The position numbers and the translations under genes are program-made. Source: Neobacillus pocheonensis (lineage in GTDB: Bacteria; Bacillota; Bacilli; Bacillales; Cytobacillaceae). Taken from it: a stretch of 64,000 nucleotides of DNA. The DNA is taken from positions 1,798,001 through 1,862,000 of the forward strand of contig JAMQCR010000001.1 in the NCBI GenBank assembly GCA_023702235.1, read 5' to 3'. The notes under the pieces are model-generated. The model did no database searches and was not told the DNA's origin. It saw nothing but the letters and a program-made list of their open reading frames with translations. This document shows positions 28,343-37,196 of this stretch, piece after piece. Within the stretch, counting starts at the first letter, position 1. The number at the start of each line of letters is the position of its first letter.

Positions 28343-29910
28343 CTAACTATGGTTAGACGTATCCCCGTTTATAGAAAGGTTTTTTAATTCGATTCGGTAT
28401 AAATCATGTCGGCGATCGTGCAATTGGCGCACTGAACCAGAGGTTCGAGAACGTCTTAACTTCTCAAGGTCAACATCACCGACGACAACTGTGTCTACAT
28501 TTGCATCACATTCACCAACGATCCCATCTCTTGCAAACTCAAAATCTGAAGGGCAGAAAATTCCAGATTGTGCGTATTGAATATCCATGTTTTCTACGTG
28601 GGTCAAATTGCCCACAGTACCAGCAATACAAGTGTATACTTGGTTTTCAATCGCTCGCGCCTGTGCACAATAACGAACTCGTAGATATCCTTGGCGATCA
28701 TCCGTACAGAAAGGAACAAATATAATGTTCGCCCCCTTATCGACGGCGATCCGAGCAAGTTCAGGAAACTCGATGTCATAACAGATTTGGATAGCAATCT
28801 TTCCGCAATCTGTATCAAACACATTAATTTCACTCCCTTCTGAAATTCCCCACCATTTTTGCTCGTTTGGAGTAGCATGAATCTTGGATTGTTTCTCAAT
28901 CGTGCCGTCACGACGGAATAGATAAGCGACATTGTATATATCCCCATCCGCTTCCTCGAAATGAGATCCGCCGACAATATTGACATTATATCGGACAGCA
29001 AGTTCTGTAAATAGTTCTATATACTGATCTGTATAGGTAGCCAGGAGACGAATTGCTTTGTCTGCCGTTTTTCTTCAAGAAACGACATCAATTGGGTTGT
29101 AAATAATTCAGGAAACACCGCAAAATCTGAACCAAAATCAGCGGCAACGTCGACATAGTACTTAACCTGGCGAGTAAACTCTGTGAAGCAATCAATTTTT
29201 TTCATCATATATTGAATGGCACAAATTCTTATAGGGAACGATGCTCGATAAACACGCCGGGATTTTGGCATATAATCAATATTGTTCCATTCCATCAGGG
29301 TCGCAAAAGAATCAGATGCTTTGTCATCAGGGAGGTATTTAATATTAATCCGTTTAATTGTAAACCCTTGAAGAAGCTGGAAAGATAAAACAGGATCATA
29401 AATGCTGTGTTTTTCAACTGCGGCTACATATTCACGTGCTGTCATTTCCGCTTTGTAGAGGTGATAATTCGGGATCCGCCCGCCAATAATGATGCTCTGT
29501 AGATTTAACTCACGAGCTAGTTCCTTTCGTGCCTCGTAAAGGCGGTGTCCAAGTTTCATACGACGGTATTTTGGGTCGACCATCACTTCAATTCCGTATA
29601 AGTTAAATCCTTCGGAGTCGTGATTGGTGATAAACCCATTGTCCGTTATAACATTCCAGGTGTGTTGATCTTCATATTCATCAAAATTCACAATTAGACT
29701 TGAGCAGGAGCCCACGATTTTGTCCTCGTATTCTACACAGAACTGGCCCTCAGGGAAAATACGAATATGACTTTCTAATTGGTCCTGCCTCCAAGGTTCC
29801 ATGTTGGGAAAGCACATTCTTCCTAAAGCTATAATTTCATCAATGTCTTCTTTCCTTGTATTACGAACAACAATTTTCTTCTCGTATTTTGACATATCTG
29901 TCTCTGACAT
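28343..29910 (-). CDS. yhcX: GNAT acetyltransferase-nitrilase fusion (YhcX-like), two frameshifts
   Basis: Two-domain protein of about 510 aa. The N-terminal GNAT domain ([23 protein letters not shown]...[25 protein letters not shown]) holds the acetyl-CoA loop [10 protein letters not shown]. The C-terminal carbon-nitrogen hydrolase has the triad Glu in VFPELFT, Lys in [11 protein letters not shown] and Cys in [13 protein letters not shown]. Frame shifts at about 29010 and about 28820 divide it into three reading frames. The same fusion occurs in B. subtilis YhcX. The true substrate is unsettled; nitrilase or amidase activity is the family expectation. Confidence 0.9.
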
Positions 29911-30008
29911 CTTGTCACTTCCTTACCTATTACTGGCCACTTTCTGCTTATAATACCCTTGAGAAACCATCTTATAATAATGAGACTATATATTTTATTA
30001 GCGAATAC

Positions 30009-30893
30009 TCAATATCTTTCCGAAGTTTGTAAATGACCCGTCTCTGTTTGGAAGAACAAATTCGCTGCAGGCATATTTACTTGATTTTCATGGAATATAG
30101 TCATGATTTCATACCTTACGTTGCGCGAAGTCTCGAAATAATCTTCCGGGTTAACTAATCCAACAATACAAAGCTCGTAACCCACATATTTTAGGTTTGG
30201 ATTTAAGTCAGTAATGCCAATATATCGAAAGTCTTCTTCGGGCGTCCCATCCTCCTGTCTTAATAATCTTTGCCCATATTTATCATTACAAACAGTACAT
30301 ACTGCTTCTAACAATTCTTTCATTCTGTGTGGGTCTTCCTGATAGCTTACAGTAATCCGTTCAATTACCCGCATTCTCCCTTTGTTGAAGTTTTGGATGG
30401 TCCTTACATCTCCATGAGGAATCGTCAGGAGTTTCCCTGACCATTCGCGAATTTGCATAAAGCGAATGCCAATTTCCTCAATCGTTCCTGAATTGGTACC
30501 GTTAAAAGTAATAAAGTTGCCCACCCGAAACTCGTGATCCGATAACCTAACTAAACCTAGCAGAATGTCCTTTAATACTTGTTGTGCCGCAAGCCCTACG
30601 ATAACACCAACAATCCCTGCACCAGCGAGAATACCTTTAATATTGATGAATTGTCCGATTAAATAAATAATAAGGATGGTAGCAGTTGTATACTTTAAAG
30701 CGGACCGAATGACACCTTGGATCGTTTGTTCCACTTCGTCTTCCCAAAAATGAAACTTTTTAAAGAACCAATCCACCGAGTGATTGATAATAAATGATAT
30801 GATCATTAATGACAATGCCATGATGATCAGTCTTAAGATTAAATACTCCTTAACGTATCCTAATATAATTTCTGTATAGGATAATAAATTCAT
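30009..30893 (-). CDS. Small-conductance mechanosensitive channel (MscS/YkuT-like)
   Basis: About 294 aa. N-terminal membrane helices are followed by the pore helix region KGILAGAGIVGVIVGLAAQQVLKDILLGLVRLSDHEFRVG, typical of MscS TM3 and the start of the beta domain (GNFITFNGTNSGTIEEIGIRFMQIR). The start at ATG 30893 is preferred because GGGAGTGAAAT precedes it, and the preceding 32 codons have no ribosome site. Its role is osmotic downshock relief. Monocistronic; the terminator at 30953-30985 belongs to the ABC operon upstream. Confidence 0.9.
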   Translation of the reverse strand: MNLLSYTEIILGYVKEYLILRLIIMALSLMIISFIINHSVDWFFKKFHFWEDEVEQTIQGVIRSALKYTTATILIIYLIGQFINIKGILAGAGIVGVIVGLAAQQVLKDILLGLVRLSDHEFRVGNFITFNGTNSGTIEEIGIRFMQIREWSGKLLTIPHGDVRTIQNFNKGRMRVIERITVSYQEDPHRMKELLEAVCTVCNDKYGQRLLRQEDGTPEEDFRYIGITDLNPNLKYVGYELCIVGLVNPEDYFETSRNVRYEIMTIFHENQVNMPAANLFFQTETGHLQTSERY

Positions 30894-30952
30894 TATTTCA
30901 CTCCCTTCATTCCTTGGAAATTTTACGTTTAAAGTTTTCCCTAAAAAAATAG

Positions 30953-30985
30953 AAAAGACACAACCAGGGAAGGTTATGTCTTTTT
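30953..30985 (-). terminator. Terminator of the ABC-2 exporter operon
   Basis: AAAAGACA..AACC/GGTT..TGTCTTTT imperfect stem ending in T run on the minus strand. Confidence 0.7.
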
Positions 30986-31020
30986 GCAAAAGTGTTTAGA
31001 TAACTAAAAACGCCTTTTGA

Positions 31021-32074
31021 TTATAATGTTCGATACTTTTTTAACGCAAAAACATTCAAAATTATAAAAAGTGCAGCGAAAATAACTAATGCAAGGAGAT
31101 CACCACCAATATCATTAAAACCGAAGCCTTTATACATAACGCCCTTTAATGCGTCCCCCGCATAGTACATTGGCATAATTTTGGCAAAAGCCTGCAGCCA
31201 ATTAGCCATCCCTTCAAGTGGGAAAATCCCCGCAAAAAATACTTGTGGAATAACTGCAATTGGTATAAATTGCATCATTTGAAACTCGGAAGCGGCAAAG
31301 GTCGATAACAGAATTCCTAATGATAAAGCAACCAGAGCGAGCAGCAAGTTGATTAGGATTACATTCCAAACGGAGCCGATAAGTACCAAGTCTAATATAT
31401 TTATTGAATAGACCACTACGATAATCGTTTGAATAACGGCAAATATTCCATACCCTACTAAATAGGCCATTACAATTTCTGCTCTCCGTATAGGAGTAGA
31501 CAACAACCGTTCTAAAGTTCCTGTTGTTCGCTCTCGTAATAAACCAATCCCTGAAATAATAAAGACAAAAAAGAAGACGAAATATCCAACTAAAATAGGA
31601 CTGAGTACATCAAAAAAGACAGTATCTTTATTTCCATAAACATATTTTGTTTCAATACTATTTTTCGTCACATCTAGTGGTGAAGCAAATTTTTCCATTA
31701 CCCGCTTGCACCTGGGATGCAACCGCTTGGTTTACCTTAATTTGGAGAGCTTTAGCTTTAGATGGATCATCATTTTTGAGTGTTAATTTCATTTTTCCAT
31801 TTTCTACTTGCAACAAGCCATCGAGGTCATCATTTACTAGAGTTTTATCCGTTACTTTATCATAATGGATTACTTCTATCTTGGAATCCCTAAATACTTT
31901 AATCATACTACTATCAATGTTTACTACACCTAATTTCGGCTCCACAGTATTTCCGTTAAATAAAAAATACATAAGTGTTAAAATTAACAGCGGTGCAATA
32001 AACAACAATGCCAATGTCCTCTTATCACGAAGCATTTGCTGACAAATTCTTTTAATTAAGGCAAAGGTTCTCAT
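31021..32074 (-). CDS. ABC-2 type exporter permease, frameshifted
   Basis: About 350 aa when rebuilt. The N-terminal part has one helix and an extracytoplasmic region (KLGVVNIDSSMIKVFRDSKIEVIHYD...); the C-terminal part has five helices with the ABC-2 signature (LRERTTGTLERLLSTPIRRAEIVMAYLVGY; FAASEFQMMQFIPIAVIPQVFFAGIFPLEGM). A shift at about 31690-31710 joins them. It overlaps the ATPase by 4 bp (ATGA), so the two are translationally coupled. Likely a drug or antimicrobial exporter; the divergent TetR gene supports inducible efflux. Confidence 0.88.
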
Positions 32075-32796
32075 GATTGCTTCACCCCCGCTTTTAGGAA
32101 TACCTCATCAAAATTATCGGTATGAAATAAAGACTTTAATTCCTTTGGTGACCCACTGGTTAAAATACGTCCATCTCGAACCATCGCAACAAAATCGCAT
32201 CTTTCCGCTTCATCCATCACATGTGTGGTCACAACAATCGTTTTTTCCTCTTCATTTTTCAACCGTAATAATTCATTCCAAATTGACAGCTTTAATTCAG
32301 GATCAATCCCTACAGTCGGTTCATCTAAAATAAGAATTTTAGGATTTTGAATTAACGCAATCGCAAGTGATAGCCGCCGTTTCATCCCTCCTGAATAAGC
32401 GGAAACTCGTTTATTTAATTCCGAAGTCAAGTTCACCAAGTTTGCGGCATATGCTATACGACTTTTCTGCTCTTGCTTTTTTAGTTTATAGAGTGAAGCA
32501 AAAAATTTAAGATTCTCTTTACCTGTCAACTCTACATACAGGGCATCTGATTGAGCCATATAACCAATATCCTGGAGTAATGCTAGATTCGGCATCTTTT
32601 CATTTAATACATGAATGGTTCCAATATCAGCTTTATCCATGCCAACAATCATTTTTACTAAAGTGGTCTTTCCTGCTCCAGAAGGCCCAATTAACCCGAA
32701 TAATTGGCCTTTTGGGATCGATAGGTTTACATCATTTAATACGATCTTTTTTCCAAAGCTTTTAGTGACTTGTTCTACTTTTATGGTAGGATTCAT
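32071..32796 (-). CDS. ABC exporter ATP-binding protein
   Basis: About 241 aa. Walker A GPSGAGKTTL, Q-loop YMAQSDALY, signature YSGGMKRRLSLAIALI, Walker B ILILDEPTVGIDPE, and switch His in VTTHVMDEAERCD. The start at ATG 32796 follows AGGAGGAATAG; a longer frame to 32922 would run through the operator. First gene of the exporter operon, divergent from the TetR gene. Confidence 0.93.
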   Translation of the reverse strand: MNPTIKVEQVTKSFGKKIVLNDVNLSIPKGQLFGLIGPSGAGKTTLVKMIVGMDKADIGTIHVLNEKMPNLALLQDIGYMAQSDALYVELTGKENLKFFASLYKLKKQEQKSRIAYAANLVNLTSELNKRVSAYSGGMKRRLSLAIALIQNPKILILDEPTVGIDPELKLSIWNELLRLKNEEEKTIVVTTHVMDEAERCDFVAMVRDGRILTSGSPKELKSLFHTDNFDEVFLKAGVKQS

Positions 32797-32832
32797 TTGT
32801 CTATTCCTCCTATATGTATGGTTAATTTTTGT

Positions 32833-32925
32833 AAAATGAACACTGTGTTGACTGTTGTTATATTTTAAGATTACAATGCTATTGTATTTATTACAATCAA
32901 CAATACTATGAAAAGTGTTCATTTT
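32833..32925. promoter_or_regulatory. Divergent promoter/operator region of the TetR-ABC pair
   Basis: A 12-bp perfect inverted repeat, AAAATGAACACT (32833-32844) and AGTGTTCATTTT (32914-32925), brackets an inner pair of related inverted half-sites (GTTGACTGTTGT and ACAATCAACAAT). This is a likely place for TetR-dimer binding and control of both genes. Confidence 0.55.
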
Positions 32926-32971
32926 TTTAATGCGCTTAGCCGTTTTATTTTTAGGACGAGGTGATAGTAAT

Positions 32972-33571
32972 TTGACAGAAAACGTTCATGATCAGATGGT
33001 CTCGCGAACTCGAAAACTAATAAATGATGCTCTTATTGAGTTGATTGAAGAAAAAGGATTTGATGGGATTACCATTAGAGATTTGACGGCGAAAGCAGGG
33101 ATAAATCGAGGAACATTTTATCTTCATTATCGGGATAAATATGACTTAATGGAAAAGGTTCAAGAGGATATACTGCAGGGTTTCCTAGAAATTATACTCA
33201 AACTAAACCCTTACGAGGCATTGAAATATTTCTCACATAACACCCCTTACCCAATAATGGTTCAAATCTTTGTGTATTTAAAAAGGAATGGAAGAATACT
33301 TAAGGTGTTGTTAGGTCCAAAAGGAGACCCCGCCTTTCCAAAGAAAATGAAAGATTTAATAAGAAATAATATTTTTGAAAAATTGGTTAAGAATCAAGGA
33401 AGTAATCTACAGAATGGTTCAATTGCACATGAGTATTTACCTGCAATTGGAACATCGGTAAATTTTGGAGTAATTGAGCAATGGTTAGAAAATGGTATGG
33501 TCCATTCGCCTGAAGAAATGGCAATGATTTATTTTAAAATCATAAATTTGATTCGATCAAAGACATATTAA
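32972..33571 (+). CDS. TetR-family regulator
   Basis: About 200 aa. Start TTG 32972 with GAGGTGA upstream. The N-terminal HTH is typical: RKLINDALIELIEEKGFDGITIRDLTAKAGINRGTFYLHYRDKYDLME. The C-terminal domain (YLPAIGTSVNFGVIEQWLENGMVHSPEEMAMIYFKII) is of the TetR_C-33/YsiA-like type that includes local drug-efflux repressors. It is divergent from the ABC exporter with a palindromic intergenic region, so it most likely represses the exporter and itself. Confidence 0.9.
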   Translation: MTENVHDQMVSRTRKLINDALIELIEEKGFDGITIRDLTAKAGINRGTFYLHYRDKYDLMEKVQEDILQGFLEIILKLNPYEALKYFSHNTPYPIMVQIFVYLKRNGRILKVLLGPKGDPAFPKKMKDLIRNNIFEKLVKNQGSNLQNGSIAHEYLPAIGTSVNFGVIEQWLENGMVHSPEEMAMIYFKIINLIRSKTY

Positions 33572-33674
33572 AATAATTTCAAGGCCGATTTTGGTACAGC
33601 CATAGGAGGAAGTGTTAGAAAAGATATCGATTTTATCTATTCGCCAGCTTGCCGCAATCATAACTTAAAAAATG

Positions 33675-33706
33675 AAAAAGACACTAGCATAAATAATAGT
33701 GTCTTT
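33675..33706. terminator. Bidirectional terminator
   Basis: AAGACACTA/TAGTGTCTT stem with A and T runs either side, between convergent tetR and the 101-aa gene. Confidence 0.8.
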
Positions 33707-33739
33707 AAAATTGCAATTCTATATTAATCATCTAACTGT

Positions 33740-34045
33740 TTATTCCTTAACTCCATCTTTAAAGAATTTATCCCACCGTTTATCCCCTAGGTGGTCAAAA
33801 TCATCAGTCGTTTTTTCTAAAACATCCAATAGTAGTCTTTTTGTTTCGGTAATCGTGTCATAATAAATTTTTTCTTCATGACCATTTATTTTTATGCCTG
33901 CCAGTGCATTAGAAGCAGCCAATCTGCGGTGCTCATTTGCTTTTTGATCCAATGCGTCAAAAACATGTATAACAAATTTTACAATATCTTGGTGTTCTTT
34001 CTTAACCCGCTTTTGAATTTCAGCCAATCGTTTCTCCATTTTCAT
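33740..34045 (-). CDS. Hypothetical 101-aa helical protein
   Basis: Highly charged (MKMEKRLAEIQKRVKKEHQDIVKFVIHVFDALDQKANEHRR...) and almost entirely helical by composition, with no membrane segment. Start at ATG 34045 after GGGAGG. C-terminal KTTDDFDHLGDKRWDKFFKDGVKE is acidic/aromatic. Not recognised; monocistronic with its own terminator. Confidence 0.6.
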   Translation of the reverse strand: MKMEKRLAEIQKRVKKEHQDIVKFVIHVFDALDQKANEHRRLAASNALAGIKINGHEEKIYYDTITETKRLLLDVLEKTTDDFDHLGDKRWDKFFKDGVKE

Positions 34046-34218
34046 CCTCCCATCTCGATGATCATGAAAAAAAAGAAAATAAATCCTCTTTGTTTCTTTA
34101 TTGATAATATATTAATAATCTTTTGGAAAAGTCCCAACAAAAAAAGATTTTTTGCGATTTGTTTTATAAAATCAATAGGACTCACCTTTTGGCGAATCCT
34201 TTTTTTAATGAAAGTTTG

Positions 34219-35574
34219 TCAGACAAATACGAGTAAAAGCCATAGGTATAAGCAAAGTAGGGTGAAAATCAGTGTCAGTGGAATGACGATTATGGTGACC
34301 TTGATATAGTCCATCCAAGTAATTTTAATGTGATTTTTCTTAAGGATATGCATCCATAACAAGGTTGCTAATGTTCCGATGGGAAGGATTAGTGAACCAA
34401 TATCACTCCCAATGATATTTGATAGGTAAACGGTTTTTAATAGAAGTGGCTTCAAACCCATATCTGTTAATGTTAAGGTAGCAACCATTAATGCCGGATG
34501 GTTATTGAAAATATTGGACATGATGGCTGTTAGGATTCCCATAGTCAAACTAGCGTGGAGCAGACTATCATTGACCAATCCTTTTAGATTGACCAGCAAA
34601 AAATTCGTTAAACCAATATTGTGCAGGCCAAAAATAATGATATACATCGAAAAGGCAAAAATCAAAATATGCCACGGAATTTTTTTGACAACGTCTTTTG
34701 GATTTTTCTTTAAGTAGATCCATCTCCAAATTAATAAGATCAATGAACCAAGAACAGCAACCAGTGTAACCGAGATTCCAATAAAGGATGCTACAAATAG
34801 ACTGATTCTCACCAAAAATACAAAAATAAGCATATAAATCATAAGCTTTTTTTGTTGATCGAATAGGTTTTCAGAGTTTTTTTGTAATGGGTGGTAAGGG
34901 CGGTTTTTTGAGAGTGGAATCGAATAGGAATGCATTCGAATTTCTTTTGGAATGTCCTTTTTAAATATAAGATACAATAGGAAGGATAAAAATAGTAACC
35001 CAATTAACCCAGGCACGAACATCATTTCCGTTTGAAGATAAAGATCCATTCCGATAATTTTTAAAGCAATTAGATTGACGATGTTACTAACACCAATCGG
35101 TGCACTTGAAGCAGTAGCAATTAAGGCACCACTTAAAAGAAAAGGGATTTTTTGCCTATTTTTCAATCCCAAATTAGTTAAAATTAAGATTAGAATTGGA
35201 GTAGTAATTATAATACTTCCATCATTGTTAAAAAAGAGGGTCATCAAAAAGCAAAGTAATAGGGTATTCCAATATAAACGATGACCGGACCCCTTCGATA
35301 ATTTCAACATTAATGCGGCAGTCCAACTAAAAAACCCAAAGCTTTCAAGTACAATAGCCATAACAATCGTTGCAATAATCGTAATCGCAGCTCCTGTTAC
35401 TTTTGAACTAATATCTAGTAAATTCCCCGTGGAAACGCTACCACTTAAAAAAACAAGGATAGCTCCAATTGAAGCAGGGATTGCTTCATTCATATTTTTT
35501 GGACGGATAAAGATCATCACCATTGTTAGGATAAATGCAAAGATAGTGATAATCACCGTCGATAGATGATACAT
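34219..35574 (-). CDS. ArsB/NhaD-superfamily permease (arsenic-efflux-pump type)
   Basis: 451 aa, about 11-12 helices, of the ion transporter superfamily that includes ArsB. LFFNNDGSIIITTPILILIL corresponds to the ArsB ANDGAALILTPI signature and SSAPIGVSNIVNLIA is the usual second conserved half. No arsR, arsC or arsD is adjacent, so arsenite specificity is not shown. GGGAGG precedes ATG 35574. A promoter-like element shared with the two Gly-Ser coat genes lies 78 bp upstream, hinting at sporulation expression. Confidence 0.72.
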   Translation of the reverse strand: MYHLSTVIITIFAFILTMVMIFIRPKNMNEAIPASIGAILVFLSGSVSTGNLLDISSKVTGAAITIIATIVMAIVLESFGFFSWTAALMLKLSKGSGHRLYWNTLLLCFLMTLFFNNDGSIIITTPILILILTNLGLKNRQKIPFLLSGALIATASSAPIGVSNIVNLIALKIIGMDLYLQTEMMFVPGLIGLLFLSFLLYLIFKKDIPKEIRMHSYSIPLSKNRPYHPLQKNSENLFDQQKKLMIYMLIFVFLVRISLFVASFIGISVTLVAVLGSLILLIWRWIYLKKNPKDVVKKIPWHILIFAFSMYIIIFGLHNIGLTNFLLVNLKGLVNDSLLHASLTMGILTAIMSNIFNNHPALMVATLTLTDMGLKPLLLKTVYLSNIIGSDIGSLILPIGTLATLLWMHILKKNHIKITWMDYIKVTIIVIPLTLIFTLLCLYLWLLLVFV

Positions 35575-35651
35575 GTAAAAAGTTACCTCCCTTCAATTTG
35601 GTTTTTATTAAGTTCTTTATTTTCCGTTTCATTCACCTCTTGTCTTTGCTT

Positions 35652-35693
35652 TATCTTACGTCGGCAAATTAAGGCTTGACCTAAACGAATATC
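35652..35693 (-). promoter_or_regulatory. Sigma-K-like promoter element, copy A
   Basis: On the minus strand: GTCAAGC, exactly 13 bases, then CGTAAGATA (one mismatch to CATANNNTA). The stretch upstream (TATTCGTTTAG) resembles copies B and C. It points to the ArsB-like gene. Confidence 0.45.
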
Positions 35694-35903
35694 TCGTATG
35701 CATATAAATCAGCAAGAATCTAAAAAAATCATTAGCTTTTCACCCATATTTTTTCTATTAGTCAAGTATCATGTATGGAGTTTAATAGGTTAATGTCCCC
35801 TTTTCACGGACAGATTAACTAGGTAAATTAAGTTACAAAATTCCATAAGACAAATTATAAATCTGAAATGCTCTTCTTATGGAAGTAGATAAAAATAATC
35901 CTG
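35694..35903. other. Non-coding part of a 450-bp gap
   Basis: The gap 35575-36023 contains promoter copy A and, further on, the terminator of the first Gly-Ser gene. This middle part shows no gene. Confidence 0.4.
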
Positions 35904-35935
35904 AAAAAAAACCGATACTGTCTAAGTATCGGTTT
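35904..35935 (-). terminator. Terminator of Gly-Ser coat gene 1
   Basis: AACCGATACT/AGTATCGGTT stem followed by T8 on the minus strand. Confidence 0.85.
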
Positions 35936-36023
35936 AAGGGATAATGGTTTTCATAAAAAGCCCATAATATATTCCTATTTTTTTACAGCAACAATAATTT
36001 TTTTGGTCCATTCTGTTTGAATC

Positions 36024-36581
36024 TTAGGACCACTTAAATCCGCTAGACTTATTACTTCCTTGTTTTATGTTAAGGCAAATACATCCTTTACTTCCGTGTG
36101 ATCCGCTGCTGATACTTGTATGTCGTGTTCCGCGGCTGCCTTTGGAACCATTACTTCCCTTGCTTCCACTTGATCCTTGACTTCCTTTACTTCCATGTGA
36201 GCCATTGCTGATGCTTGTGAAATGTGAACCACGACTTCCATGACTTCCGCTGGATCCGCGGCTTCCATGACTACCGCGTAAGCCATGACTTCCGTTACTA
36301 CCTTTACTACCGTCTGATCCCTTGCTGCCATGACTTCCACTAGATCCCCGAGAACCCCGAGAACCCTTACTTCCCTTACTTCCTTTGGATCCTCTGGTTC
36401 CTTGAGATCCCTTACTACCATGTGATCCGCGGCTTCCCTTACTTACTTTTGGACCGCGTTTACCTTTGCGACCTTTTTTAAGCTTGGATTTAACTTCGAC
36501 AGGATTATTGGCTAAAAACTCTCCTACCCCATTCTCATTTGCTTTGGTAAGCAAATCTTGCAAGTCAATTTTTACTGCCAT
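36024..36581 (-). CDS. Collagen-like Gly-Ser-X repeat protein, probable CotG-like spore-coat substrate
   Basis: 185 aa from ATG 36581 (MAVKIDLQDLL). The first 30 residues form a conserved acidic head ending LANNPVEV, then a basic stretch KSKLKKGRKGKRGPKV. About 110 residues of GSX triplets (GSKGSHGSRG...) follow, interrupted twice by HFTSIS/RHTSIS, ending SKGCICLNIKQGSNKSSGFKWS. Gly at every third position is collagen-like, but Pro is absent; the Ser/Lys/Arg/His density is like CotG, a substrate of CotH kinase, and CotH is encoded 600 bp away. A paralogue lies directly upstream. Confidence 0.7.
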   Translation of the reverse strand: MAVKIDLQDLLTKANENGVGEFLANNPVEVKSKLKKGRKGKRGPKVSKGSRGSHGSKGSQGTRGSKGSKGSKGSRGSRGSSGSHGSKGSDGSKGSNGSHGLRGSHGSRGSSGSHGSRGSHFTSISNGSHGSKGSQGSSGSKGSNGSKGSRGTRHTSISSGSHGSKGCICLNIKQGSNKSSGFKWS

Positions 36582-36616
36582 CTTCAAACCCACTTTCAAA
36601 GATTATTATTCCCTTT

Positions 36617-36658
36617 TAATTTATGGGAAAGTGGTGATGCTTGACCTAGACAAATATT
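36617..36658 (-). promoter_or_regulatory. Sigma-K-like promoter element, copy B
   Basis: CATAAATTA (36617-36625 on the minus strand) fits the sigma-K -10 CATANNNTA. GTCAAGC lies 13 bases upstream, extended by TATTTGTCTAG. It ends 36 bp before the Gly-Ser gene 1 start, the same distance as copy C. Confidence 0.65.
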
Positions 36659-36761
36659 GATTTTAAGAAATAAAGAGACAAATATAAGAAACTATTTTCA
36701 AAGGTTTGTCGCTACGTTACCCGTAAAAAATGAAGAAGATACGAAATAAGATATAGCCATT

Positions 36762-36791
36762 AAGAAAACCGATACAATATAAGTATCGGTT
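36762..36791 (-). terminator. Terminator of Gly-Ser coat gene 2
   Basis: AACCGATACtt/..GTATCGGTT stem, near-identical to the terminator of gene 1. Confidence 0.8.
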
Positions 36792-36818
36792 AATAGTTGC
36801 GCCTCTGGGTTCTTGGCT

Positions 36819-37020
36819 TTATTTTTTTCCTTTAGATCCTTTAGATCCCTTACTGCCTTTGGAACCGCCACTGCCTTTGCTACCTTTTTTACCACGTGAT
36901 TTAGGGCCCATTCTTAATACTTTAATCTTCCACCTCTACTGGATTATTATCTAAGAATCTAATAATTCCATTTTCTTTATCCAGTGAAAGCAATTGATCC
37001 ATGTCAATTTTTAATACCAT
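36819..37020 (-). CDS. Second, shorter Gly-Ser coat protein, frameshifted
   Basis: The head MVLKIDMDQLLSLDKENGIIRFLDNNPVEVE is paralogous to gene 1 (MAVKIDLQDLL...LANNPVEV). After a one-base shift near 36922 the frame continues DKVLRMGPKSRGKKGSKGSGGSKGSKG...KK to TAA 36819. The rebuilt length is about 67 aa. Promoter, head, repeat and terminator are all shared with gene 1, indicating duplication of a whole transcription unit followed by repeat expansion or loss. Likely another Ser-rich coat protein. Confidence 0.65.
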
Positions 37021-37055
37021 ATTCACACCAGTTTCAAAAAAGTATTTTACTTTTC

Positions 37056-37095
37056 TAATTTATGGAGAAATGATAGTGCTTGACATAGACATTTA
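37056..37095 (-). promoter_or_regulatory. Sigma-K-like promoter element, copy C
   Basis: CATAAATTA with GTCAAGC 13 bases upstream, as in copy B; drives Gly-Ser gene 2. The distance to the start codon (36 bp) equals that of copy B. Confidence 0.65.
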
Positions 37096-37196
37096 AATAT
37101 ATTTTAATAAATAATTCCAGAATTCCAAGAAATTGCACATTCATTCGACTTAAAGCATACAATTCTAGAAAAAAATGAAATTTAGGGGTATTTATT

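Noticed and set aside
34219-35574. Arsenic-resistance operon
   Set aside because: Only an ArsB-type permease is present; no arsR, arsC, arsA or arsD nearby, so specificity cannot be claimed.
36065-36421. Second frame through the Gly-Ser repeats (VREVRVLGVLGD...)
   Set aside because: Frame shadow of the triplet-repeat DNA; lacks the conserved head shared with gene 2.
36698-36895. 65-aa ORF with KAVAVPKAVRDLKDLKEK
   Set aside because: Wrong frame of Gly-Ser gene 2; the correct frame gives GSKGS repeats and the stop at 36819.
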